NCBI RefSeq assembly: GCF_003573695.1
Contig: NC_039363.1
Span: 165,804,747-165,868,746, forward strand
Direction of reading: 5' to 3'
DNA: 64,000 bases
DNA from: Papaver somniferum
Taxonomy: Eukaryota; Streptophyta; Magnoliopsida; Ranunculales; Papaveraceae
Position 1 is the first letter of the stretch, and each line of letters starts with the position of its first letter. Below, one piece after another: positions 21,440 to 31,711 of the stretch. The position numbers and the translations under genes are program-made. The notes under the pieces were generated by a model that saw only the letters and a program-made list of their open reading frames with translations, made no database searches and was not told the DNA's origin.

Positions 21440-21650
21440 ATTGATGCCACCTCCATCTGTAGACATTACATGTAAAAGATATGTAGACATCCAGAATCTA
21501 GGCATAATATTATGTTGGATAAGTGTATACATTCATGTTTCAAAATCTCTGTTCATAAAATATGTAGACATCAGGCTATAAATATGTGGACATCGGTCAA
21601 AATATATGGACATCAGGCTATAAATGTGTATAGACATCGGGCTATAAAGG
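21440..21650. repeat. Degenerate GTAGACATC short repeats
   Basis: The phrase (G)TAGACATC or TGGACATC recurs about seven times, often followed by a GGCTATAAA tract, with irregular 20-40 base spacing. There is no coding content. Confidence 0.5.
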
Positions 21651-21771
21651 GTATCTTAGGTATTATGTAAAGTCATTCCTACTTTTGGAAGATTTTCAAA
21701 ATCAATCATACATTCGGAAGACTTTGACTAATCAATCCCACCCGTGGTAATTTCCTCGTTTTTTTATATGA

Positions 21772-22002
21772 ATATATTGGGATGCTATTCGTTCTGTTCA
21801 AAAAGCTACTGCAAGTTTTAAAACTAAAGATTACAATAGTGCAAGTATACAAATGAGTGCTTCCATGGATGCTTAAATTCAGTGTGAATATGAGTTTAAG
21901 GAAGTTCTTGTTGGTCTCGCTTTGCCTACTCCATTGACCAAACAAAATGTTGATTTCTTTCAGCTGAGTGGAATCTCTGTTGCCATTACTAATATGGTAT
22001 AA
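21772..22002 (+). pseudogene. C-terminal part of a PMEI/invertase-inhibitor gene
   Basis: Reads YWDAIRSVQKATASFKTKDY, then NSASIQMSASMDA, a stop, IQCEYEFKEVL, then LPTPLTKQNVDFFQLSG and ISVAITNMV before two stops. These are the third and fourth helices of the PMEI fold, including the Cys of the helix-3/4 disulfide and the closing L/I-rich helix. It is the part missing from the pseudogene at 10536-10985, in the same orientation. The intervening 10.8 kb is transposon-derived. One in-frame stop is present (about codon 34 of the piece). Whether both pieces came from one gene or from two neighbouring paralogues is open, because a few residues around the junction may overlap. Confidence 0.65.
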
Positions 22003-22600
22003 TAATGTATCTGTTTCATGCACCTCCTATTACTGCGACATGCTACGTATGGAGCTTATTTTAAATAAAGAAAAAGCTTTGATTTCTTTATATAATACTA
22101 GGTATCACCTTCTGTAATTGTAATTTAGATTTAGCTTCACCCCGATGTGGAAGTCCGTTTCCTTCGGCTTTTAAGGTTAGCTGGGGCCGAAACTTAAGTT
22201 ACCGATTTTTTTAGTCATAACTATATTTCCTAATCCTTTTCAATTTTTCGGAAAAATCTTATTTTTAATCTCTTCTTCTAAACTCACTATCCGGTAGTAA
22301 ACACCACCACCTAGACTCATCACCGCATAATAGAATCATCATACTTTTCATAGCAGGGTCCGTCATGAGTCTAGAAGGGTCCTGTGCGAAAAAAATTGCA
22401 AGGCCTTTTATAAGGTTAATTTTTCTTTTTTTACGCAGACGGTAACTCTTTTTGTTAATGTCTCACTACAAAAACAAGAATATCTGGAGGAAACTCAAAA
22501 TATATGGTCATGGGTTATACAGATCTAAAGATGGGTAGGTGGTTGGGTACCAATATGATAAAGATTTAAAATGGTGATAGGGGTTTGAAAATATAAAACA
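22003..22600. other. Intergenic DNA after the PMEI fragment
   Basis: No gene or repeat recognised. The T-rich stretch 22430-22500 and A-run 22598-22610 precede the tRNA-like sequence. Confidence 0.45.
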
Positions 22601-22611
22601 AAAAAAAAAGC

Positions 22612-22705
22612 AAATCGGCAGCCCAGTGGATTGATGAACTAAACCATCGCGCCCAGGGTCACGCGTTCGAGTGCGAGCAGAGGCAAAGATTTTTTTTTTA
22701 TTATT
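22612..22705 (+). repeat. tRNA-related SINE-like sequence
   Basis: An A-box-like CAGCCCAGTGG (22619-22629, 10 of 11 consensus positions) and a B-box-like CGTTCGAGTGC (22664-22674, 9 of 11) are spaced as in a tRNA gene. They are followed by a T-run and ATT microsatellite rather than a terminator hairpin. No cloverleaf closes, so it is a tRNA-derived SINE head or a decayed tRNA. Confidence 0.4.
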
Positions 22706-22782
22706 ATTATTATGTTGGGCTTACTGAGCTTGAATTGGTAAGTGAGTATACACCATAGATCCATAAGAAAAAACGCCCTCAG

Positions 22783-22836
22783 CAGAGCTGGGCCCTGTGC
22801 GGTCGCACGGCGTGCACGCCCTCACGCCCGGCTCTG
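22783..22836. repeat. GC-rich nested palindrome
   Basis: The outer arms CAGAGCTGGGC (22783-22793) and GCCCGGCTCTG (22826-22836) pair at 10 of 11 positions. Inside are GTGCGGTCGCAC (22797-22808) and the perfect palindrome GGCGTGCACGCC (22809-22820). The segment is strikingly GC-rich against its surroundings. Confidence 0.7.
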
Positions 22837-22839
22837 TTT

Positions 22840-23154
22840 CAGAGTCTCTAAAGCTTTAACACATGAAATCCCTTGTAAGTTGCAACGACCCATCTCAGTG
22901 ATCTCACCTTTAGGAGATCAAATACTTAAAACTCCCTTGTAAGATGAACAGTTGCACTTAAAACTCCTTTGCCACGACCCATCTCACGTGTATTCTCTTT
23001 GAGTTCATGCAATACAGTGACGCATTATAAAAAGACAGACATTAACACGAAAATCAAATTAAATAATTGACAAAAAGCGGCACTTAATATGATCTATACC
23101 TTTGTTATGTCCATTACAGTACTATCTAATATGAGCTCATCTAACATTTCCCGT
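22840..23154. other. Intergenic DNA before the LINE
   Basis: Two loosely related copies of a phrase containing CGACCCATCTCA (near 22887 and 22975). No gene seen. Confidence 0.4.
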
Positions 23155-23229
23155 GTTCATGACATGATTTTTTTTTATGGAAAAGTTCATATATAAAAAC
23201 TAGCAAATGTAATACAAGAGGTTTACAAA

Positions 23230-26200
23230 ATCATCTTTATCAAAAGTATAAAAGTATTAGAATCAATGCTAAATCTATGAACTTTTTGATTGAGGTTCTC
23301 CGATATATGTTGTAGTTTTTTAATCCTTGCTTCTTTAGCTACGTAGTCCGTGGCGTTGTTATTTTTCCTCTTTATATATCTCACTTTTACTTGAGGTAGT
23401 TCTCCCAATAAGCTCCTACTTTCCTATAAGGTATTTTCTGCCGCCCAAGAAAATTCAGAATTGACCCTGTTCATATTATCTACCAAAACTTTGCAGTCTG
23501 AAACGATTGATACACTTGAAAGAATATTTTCCTTAAGCCACATAAGAGTCTTTAGCAAGACCTTAACTTCTGCATGGATTGCTGACGTTGCCCACTCCGA
23601 ACCCGCCGAAAGATGCATGAAAGCTTCCTCGTCAGTAGAATATAGGATGAATGCATATCCTATTGAGCAGTCTTCCTTCTTGCAAGAAGCATCAATGAAT
23701 AGTATCCAATCCGAACTTAGGTTGGACCAAGTGGTGTTGATAGATAGTTCATTTTGCTTCCTCTTAAAGCTTTGAATCGTATCTATAGGGCTAGAGTTTA
23801 AGAAGCTATTGATTTTTCCTATCAAGCTGGCTGGGTCAGGATGGATTCTTTCAAAAACTACCGAGCATCTAAATTTCCAAATGAACCAAATTGTGGTGGA
23901 TATTTTTGCATGATTATGTCTCAAGTTGTCTTCTGTAATCCACCATTTGATCCAATCAATAATGGAATTGTGATTGTTTTGGGGTAAGATGTTATGAAGG
24001 GAGAGACCAAACCATACGGCTCTTGTAAATGGACACCCACAGAAGAGATGGGTTTCCGTTTCCAGCATTTGGTTGTTACATAAATGGAAAAAAGGATTGA
24101 TTTCCTTGTTGTAAGCACCTAGTCTCGCTGAAGTTGGTAGCACTTTTTGAGCTAGTTTCCAAATTAACAGTCTGATCCTTGGTATAACTTGAATACTACA
24201 AATCTTGTTCCATGGGAAATCAATTGGAACATTATCATCTATATCTTGTTTGGCTAAATAAGTGTAGACGTTTTTGGCTGAAAATTTTCCCGAATGATGA
24301 TGTCTCCATCTGATCACGTCTTGTTCATGGTTTCTTGGATATAAAGCTTGAATGTTTTCCTTGTCCGCTGGGTCAAAAAATTTGTTTATCTTTTCCTGAT
24401 CCCATTTATTTTGTTCCGTTATTAGTTCTTGAACCCTTGTTGGCGCCTGATCTTGAGAGTTTGGAATTCTTTGGATTCTATCCACATTTGGAATCCATCT
24501 GTCTTCCCATATTTTCACCGAAGCTCAATTTTTGACTTGCCAAATAAAGTTGCCTTTTATTATCTCGAAACCTTTTTTTATGCTTGTCCAAATCCACGAA
24601 AGATTAGAAATTTTGGACTTTTCAAGAGGGTGTGAGTTTGGGAAATATTTAGCTTTCAAGAGTTTGACCCATAATTGGTTGTGTTTTATTACCGGCCTGC
24701 TTGCAAGTTTAGTGAGAAGAGCCAAGTTGAATTGATGGGTTTTTTTTATTCCTAACCCCCCTTGAGAAATTTGTTTGCATATACTTTTCCACACCCTTAT
24801 AAAACCTCCTTGCCTCTTATGCCCATCTTTCTTCCACCAGAAATTTCTCTGTATACAGTCTAATTGATCAAGAGTTTCCTTCGGCAGAGCAAGAACTTGC
24901 ATTGGGTATGTTGGGTGGTATTGAAGAATATATTTTATCAAAACCATTCGCCCCGCTTGGGTTAACAGTTTTGATTTCCAGCCTTGTACCGTAGAATAGT
25001 ACCTTTGTAACAAAGGCTCAAAATTTGCTTTCATGTTTTTATCAAAGAAAAGCGGAGTTCCCAAATACCTACCATTTTTTGTCATCAGTGGGACCTTAAG
25101 TATTTTTGCTAGGATCTTTGCATGTTTTTGGTGAATTTTTGGGCTGATGTAGACACTAGATTTTTGAAGATTAACCATTTGTCCCGTGATGTTTCCAAAA
25201 AGTTGTAAAATCTCTAGTAAGCTTTTTGCTTCCCCCATGTCCTCTTTTGTGAATAAAAGCAGTCGTCCGCAAAAAATAGATGAGAGATGTCTGGAGCATC
25301 TTTGTTTATCTGGAGACCCGATAAGCTCTTGTCTTCTATTGCCTTTCCAAGGAGTCTAGACAGAATTTCCATGCATATTAGGAAAACATATGGTGATAGA
25401 GGATCACCTTGTCTTAGACCCCTAGAAGTGTTGAAAGATGGACCCGGGGAGCCGTTTAGAAGGATTTAAAACGAGGTATTTGAGATGCATTGCATAACAA
25501 GTTTCGTGCAGAAATCAGAGAAACCAAAAGACAATAGAACTTTCTCAATAAAATTCCATTCAACCCTATCAAAAGCTTTTTATAGGTCTAGCTTCAGTGC
25601 AAGGAAGCCCTTTTTTTCTTGGATGTTTTCATCGAATGAATAATTTCGTGAGCAATGATAATGTTATCAGTGATTTGTCGACCAGGGAGAAAGGCCGATT
25701 GATTTGGGAAGGTTATTTTTCCCAAGGATAGGTTTTATTCTATTAGATAAGATTTTTGAGATGATTTTGTAAATGGAATTACTTAGGCTAATAGGTCTGA
25801 AGTCCCCTGGGGTTTGGGGAATGAGAGTAATGAAAGAATGATTGAGATCTTTGTCGAGGATGGCCGATCTAAAGAAATCCTGGACTGTGCTAATTATACC
25901 TTTTCCCAAAAGTTCCCAGTTTGCTTTAAGGAAGCCTGGCTGAAAACCATCTGGTCAAGGTGCTCCCCATTCATTTATATTAGAGATGGTTTGCCAGATT
26001 TCATCTTTTGTGGGGATAGCTGTCAAAGAGGCATTTTCTTCGGAACTGATGTAAGGGTTTATGATGGTAGAAAGCTCAAAATCAAAGTTGTTGTTTTGGG
26101 ATGTGCCTATTTGTTGGAAATGTTTAAGCAACAAAGAGTTGATTTGATCTCTATCCGAAAGCCAAAGCCCAGAAGGTTCTCTAAGGGAATTAATCGCATT

Positions 26201-27307
26201 GATTCTTTTTCTATTCGAGGCAGAGGCATGAAAATATTCTGTATTTTAATCGTATTCTTTGAAAAAATTATCCCTTGAAAGCTGCTGATAGTAATCATTT
26301 TTGATTTTATACCAATTTCCTAGCTCCCTTTGCAGATTTTTTATTTTATCAATTTCTTTAGCGATGTTCCGGGATCGATGGATGCTATCGATTCTATTGT
26401 TTATGGTCCTAATATTCTTATGTATGTTCCCAAAAACATTTGTGTTACAATGAGCTAAATCAGAAGAGAGTAACTTTAAGAGCCCAGAGAGAGATGTCTC
26501 ACCGGAGATGGCAGTGTGTAATTTCCATGAGGCTTCAACTACCGTAGGGAGTGTAGAGTGAGTTAACCAGGACCGAAGGCACCTAAATGGTTTTTGAATC
26601 CTATAATTTTGTGGACTCGAATCTAATAAGATAGGCATATGGTCTGAACCAACTCTCGGTAAATAAGTTACCTTAGTATCCGGAAAACTTTGTGCCCACC
26701 TAACGGAAGTTAACGCTCTGTCAATTCTTTCGCAAATGTTTGCTTCTCCTTTTCGGTTGTTAGACCACGTGAATGGCGCTCCCTCATATCCCGCGTCTTG
26801 TGATCCCATAGAGTCTATGGTTTGAATAATAAAGGATTTACTGCTTGAGATTGTCTGATTGCCATCTTGGTTTTTCTTCGGGTCCAAAATTATATTTAGA
26901 TCTCCAATTAGAATCCACGGTTTGAAAATGAGTTTCGTTATTTCTGCAATATGAGTCCACTGATTTATTCTATCATTAGCATCAATAGTACCATAAACAC
27001 ATGTAACCAATGTTTCTAGTTCTCCTATTTTTAATTCGAAATGACACACATTGAATTTTGATGAAATTAGCTTCATTTCAACATTATTGTACCACGCTAT
27101 TGCTAGTCCCTTCGCTATTCCCACCGACGTCACAATAAACCAGTCATGGAAGAGAGATTTTTTTAAATGCAGCTCCATCCGAGACAAGGGGGATTTTGTC
27201 TCGGCTAAGAATACAATATCAGGTTTGTAATATTGGCAGAGATAGTCTAGATGATCCTTAGTTAGAGGGTTACCAATACCCTGGACATTCCAGGAGAGTA
27301 ACCTCAT
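23230..27307 (-). pseudogene. LINE ORF2: endonuclease-reverse transcriptase-RNase H
   Basis: Starts at ATG 27307 (MRLLSWNVQGIGN). The APE-type endonuclease keeps its active-site motifs: SWNVQG, LAETKS, IGDLNIIL and SDHMPIL. A TAA near 26246 interrupts the linker (FFKEYD, then NTEYFHASA). The reverse transcriptase region shows GDFRPISLSN, RQGDPLSPYVF and the catalytic FADDC near 25270; a one-base loss directly after FADDC shifts the frame. From 25238 it is again open (NGRYLGTPLFF, LLTQAGRMVLIK). An in-frame TGA at 24525-24527 precedes KIWEDRWIP. The zinc-binding segment (FHLCNN, HLFCGCPF) and RNase H domain (LFIDAS, IHAEVKVL, VSDCKVL) follow. A TAG at 23424-23426 lies before the last RNase H helix (NNATDYVAKEA). 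ORF2 normally nicks target DNA and copies the element RNA there. Confidence 0.85.
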
Positions 27308-27820
27308 TAATTCTAACAACTGAGGGAACCAAAACAAAAAAAAACACTTAGGCAGGGGGGGGGGATTAAATTGAACTTGGAAAAAGTTGAACTCAATGTC
27401 AAAGAAAAGATAAAATAAAAAATAGCAGGAAGAAAAGGCTTGTTGAGCAGAGAAAGGGAGGGATGATCTGGGGACCAAAGAAAAGGAGACCAATAACAGA
27501 CGAGGAAAAAGGAGCCAGCAAATAAAAAGTTTGGTTTAAGACCTAAAAAAGTTTCAAGGTACATATAAATTAAACAAACACAGATGCTAGGTACAGAACA
27601 CAAAATAAATACAAAGGATATATTACAGGATCTAATTTACTAAACATCTAAGGACGATTTACAAAATGCAGAAAAGAAAGGAAATTGGACAACAAAGCAG
27701 GAACTAAGACCAGATCAAAAACTAAACAGATAAGCAGAACCAGCAAAAAAACCAAGAAAAGGGCCATAGACTCTGCCGGGGTCCTGCACAATTAAACACA
27801 AGTAGGTTTCTGCCTTGGGG

Positions 27821-29278
27821 TCATATTGGTTCAGTCCATGTGAGCAATTCCCTTTCCCTTAGAATCACCATCACTGTTGTCAGCATTTGCAGAGGAGGCT
27901 TCTCCTTTGAACCATTGGTGGGAAAAGCTATTACTTTGTTATTTCCCTCAACCATTGGAATATCCTTAACTTGTTCAATCTGAAGCTGACAGTGAGGATC
28001 AGTGATTCTAGTTATCTCAGTAATCTCAGCAGTTATTTGCTTCATCATAGCAGGTAGTGGAGTATCCCAGTGAAAATAAGACTGCATTAGAGTCCAGTTC
28101 CTATAATAGGCTGTGCTGTTGAGTGATAAATGTTGAGAGGAACTGGATTCACTCCAAGAATTCAAATTCAGCCCTTGACCAGGTCTAACCCTTTTTTGGA
28201 CAACCTTCTACATATAAGAATCCTTGTTCCAGTCTGTATTGTGGTAAAATGGAGGTACATAAGCCCTCAGAGGTTGGTTACTAGAAGTACCTGCACTAGT
28301 ATTGCCCAATATGATGCCTTTTTCACTGTTCTGGCTAGCAGATTCTTCCTCCAAATTCTTGAGGTACTCAGTGCAAGTAACCTCAGACAAAGCTTGGCCT
28401 GACTCTGCACTGTCTAGACTATCTTCATGATAATTCAACCCTTGTTGATGCATCACTGGGATCTCTGGTTGCTGGTTCACCATTACTTCATGCTGTTGTG
28501 CATCAAAATATTGCATTGCATCTATAATAGCATCAGCTGCTGCCTGTTGTTGTTCAGCCTGCTGCTGATCAAATAATTGCTGCTGACAGTTCTGAAATTT
28601 ATGGCCAATCAATTTGCAGTAGTCACAAAAGTTGTTTGGAAAATGATGAAATTGAAACCTGATCTCATTAGTAAACCCCATCTCATTTTCAGCCATCACA
28701 CTAAAGCACAGTCTTTGCTTGTATCTGATGCTAGCCCTCACAGTTATGGAGTAACTTCCATTTGCCTTCCTAACAGGGTATGAGAAGGATGAAATATCAC
28801 CCATACAGGCTAAATATCTTCTCAAGTTATCACTGTTTAACTGAGCATGAGTTAAGTTGTGAATGGTTATGAAGAACATCTCAGTTGGAGGACTCCAAGT
28901 AGTTAAATTCTCAGTTCTCTCCCAGATTTTGATGCAGAATAAGTCACCATAAACCACTCTGGTTGCAACTGCCAAAACTCTATGCATCTCATCTTCCCTT
29001 TCAAATCTCACTAGAAGAACCCAGTCACTCACCATCTTCACAGAGAGACATCCTTGAATCTTCCACTGGAAAAGCAAGGCGTTTCTTACATCCCAACTAT
29101 TCCTTGATACAGGTTCAGCAAACCTTCCCAAGAAACAGCTTGTCCACAAGTCTTCATTACGCAGGTACCTTGATGGTATTATTTCACTAACATCAAACTG
29201 TCTACCTTGACTCAGATTCAAAGAGATGTCAAGTTGGTTTGTTAATTGAGATACATCACCATGCCAAACAGCATACAC
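27821..29278 (-). pseudogene. LINE ORF1: RNA-binding protein with CCHC knuckle
   Basis: ATG 29278 opens a DUF4283-type domain (SCFLGRFAEPVSRNSWDV, WVLLVRFEREDEM, FCIKIWER). It is followed by the ORF1 Zn-knuckle CDYCKLIGHKFQNC (CX2CX4HX4C) and a Gln/Ala-rich tract. A TAG at 28208-28210 stops the frame after DWNKDSYM; the same frame continues open to 27821, so the original protein was longer by about 125 residues. Plant LINE ORF1 proteins bind the element RNA. The gap to ORF2 is about 500 bases and includes a G-run near 27355-27363 on the plus strand. Confidence 0.8.
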
Positions 29279-29279
29279 G

Positions 29280-29990
29280 GTGATACAGAAACTCAGCTGA
29301 AAAGCTACACTGAAGGGTATTGAGGATTGTGAAATAAACTACCTATAAGGATTTGCAGAGAGGGGAGAGCATAACAAGTAAAGAAACCACTTCATCTTAC
29401 AGTTCTTATAAAGGGAGAATTTAGGGTTTGGGAAAGCGATGAGAATTAGGTATCAAAAAAATGGAATCCCAAAGATTTGTAAGAAATCACAAATTTCTCA
29501 GCTCAAAATTAAATAAAAAATTAGGGTTTTTGAGGGAAATCTCCAAGTGTAACGAATTGAGAAGAAATTCAACAAATGGCAAAGGATTAAATATTGGGGA
29601 AGAGTAAAGGCAAACATAAAGCATAATCGATTAAGAAATAGTATCAAAATCGATGGGATTAAATGAAATAATTACCTGACAAGTTATGTATCGATTAAAA
29701 CTCAAGCGTGCACTGGTAGCTGCTGCAGTCGGATTATCAGATGTCACCTCCACTAACCTTGATTCTAATAAAAATTAACTCCACTAAACAACCAATAAGA
29801 CCCCTGTGAGCAGAAATCCTAAAAAACTATGTGCTTAACCCCATCAGAGCCTATGAACGGCTTCTTAGCCGCTCATGGCGGTAGGAAAACCAAAAGGAGA
29901 AGTTGAAGAAAAAAGATAAACTCGAAAAAACCGGCTCGTCGTGGGAAAGCGGAAAGAGGTTTTTCCTTCCTTAAAATAAGAAAATATGTC
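29280..29990 (-). promoter_or_regulatory. LINE 5' leader / internal promoter region
   Basis: About 710 bases between the 5' target duplication and ORF1, without a long frame. Full-length L1 elements carry an internal promoter here; none of its elements can be defined by eye. A short minus-strand frame at 29865-30104 crosses the element boundary and is not a gene. Confidence 0.45.
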
Positions 29991-30004
29991 GTTCATGACA
30001 TGAT

Positions 30005-31044
30005 GAGTTGATCTTAATTTTTTTTTTCCTTTTTTGTTTTTGAAGCAAGTATGGTACACTTCCTTGTAAAGGTTATAATAAACCGCGACTTCTTTGAGAT
30101 GCATAATTTCATTTCGATTTTATTGAATTAAATATTGCTCTTAGGACGCCCACCAAAACCATAACGCACAATTTTACTACTGGTAATGGCGGTAGAAGTC
30201 GAAAATTCTGCACACTCAGTTTAAATGGATGTTAAAACTAAACAATACGTTTTATTCCTCGAAAATGAATATACTCTTGTAAAAGAAATCGCCTTTGGTT
30301 AACTTGAATATCAGTAGTATAAGATTAGTATTCTAATCGTTTTTTATATTGATTTCAAAATTTCTTTTGGGAACTTTGAAACCGTAATGAAAAAATTACT
30401 CTAATTAATACAACATAGCCTATAATACAAAACAGAATGGGTTTTAAGTCTTTGACGGACGGATAACATTTTGAGGGGCAAACGTTGCATCCGACCATTG
30501 CAGTTTCATCTCAATCAAAGATATCTGACGAATGCAAGAGTTGTAACCTATAATCATTATGAATATACATTAATTGGGTTCTGTCATAATTAGGATCATA
30601 AATAAAACTTAAATTCAATTAAACAAAAATGATTAAGACTTTTGGCTTTAATTATGTAATTATTCTATTTTTTCATTGTATTCTCCATCTACAAATAAAT
30701 AAATAATCAAATAATTTCTCAAAATTAATTATCGTAAATTTCAATTAAGTCCAAAAAATCAAATGAAAACTAAGTTATTCTCCAGCCACTCAAGGATTGT
30801 GCATAAAAAACCAATTATAGAGAAAATCCATGATAACTATTTTTTTTTTGTTAAATCATGCATCAAAAAGAAAAATATTTTACAGATCATTTATAAATAA
30901 CGAAATCCTATAGCATACCTAGAAAAAATCAAAGCACAAAAATGTTTGTAAATGACCTTGGTGATATGAAGACGCTTGGTGCGAAGAATTACAACCAACG
31001 TTTACATTCATATATGACTCAATCCCTTCAATTAATAAACATGT
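30005..31044. other. AT-rich intergenic DNA
   Basis: No gene, inverted repeat or LTR recognised. Frames are short and lack family motifs. Confidence 0.5.
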
Positions 31045-31711
31045 TGTTAGAGCATTGCTCGGTGAACCACCAAGCGTTGGTATGTCAAGTTTGGTTGTCA
31101 TATTTTAGTGAATCAAAACTCATGTTAAGAGTCGCTTGATTATGTACTAGACTCAACTTCTTCGTATAGGTTAGCTTAAAAGTATTAGGATATGGGACAT
31201 TACAAATATTGCGAAGTTTTGAAGATGTGAAGAAGCAAGGAGCTACAACGACAGCAATCATCCTTCCACTTGAGGTTAGTGATATTTTACTTGAACTGTT
31301 TCATTCCCTAACGTATCTTTCAAGTCATGCATATTGAAAACATAACTTCGAAGCATATTTGAACTCTAGATAGACATAGTACTAAGGAACACAATACGAG
31401 GTTTATTGCTTAACCATTAAACTTTGTAGATAAGACATCACCACAATCATTTGAATGTTATTGTGATTATGTATGGGTATGAGGTGAGGATTTCATCCTA
31501 GGGAACAATGTTTTCATGTGTTTAAAGGAAGTAAGTTCGTAAACTTGTTTGTGAACCGAAAAGGAAATTTCCAGGTGTTATTGGTTTTGTATTCAATGCA
31601 TATCTTATGAACAACCAGTATGTGTGATTGAGTATAACCGCTCACAACTTGTTTGTGTTCTTGGTAGAACTATTCACAAAGGCCTGAGTTATGTATTGGT
31701 ATGATTTTTAT
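31045..31711 (+). repeat. Truncated Sirevirus-type LTR
   Basis: Starts TGTTAGAGCATTGCTCGG, matching the start of the LTR of the 12469-21422 element at 17 of 18 bases. It goes on with related phrases (TATGTCAAG...TTGTCA, AGTGAATCAAAACT, GAAGATGTGAAG, ACAACGAC). It diverges strongly and is cut where the L1 fragment begins. Plus orientation. Confidence 0.55.

Larger units (their letters stand above)
23169..29990 (-). mobile_element. Near full-length L1-type LINE retrotransposon
   Basis: A 6.8-kb element on the minus strand. It is bounded by the perfect 14-bp target duplication GTTCATGACATGAT at 23155-23168 and 29991-30004, with an A-tail (T-run 23169-23176 on the plus strand). It carries ORF1 (29278 to 27821) and ORF2 with endonuclease, reverse transcriptase, zinc-finger and RNase H domains (27307 to about 23230), plus a 5' leader of about 700 bases. 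Both ORFs have in-frame stops and ORF2 has frameshifts, so it cannot move by itself. Confidence 0.9.

Noticed and set aside
22742..22942. Arg/Ala-rich 66-codon frame
   Set aside because: It arises from the GC-rich palindrome; no family motif and no codon bias.
23461..23775. Plus-strand 104-codon frame
   Set aside because: It is the antisense shadow of the LINE RNase H domain.
27355..27370. G-run as a G-quadruplex or sequencing gap mark
   Set aside because: A single G-run without the four-run spacing; it is simply part of the LINE ORF1-ORF2 spacer.
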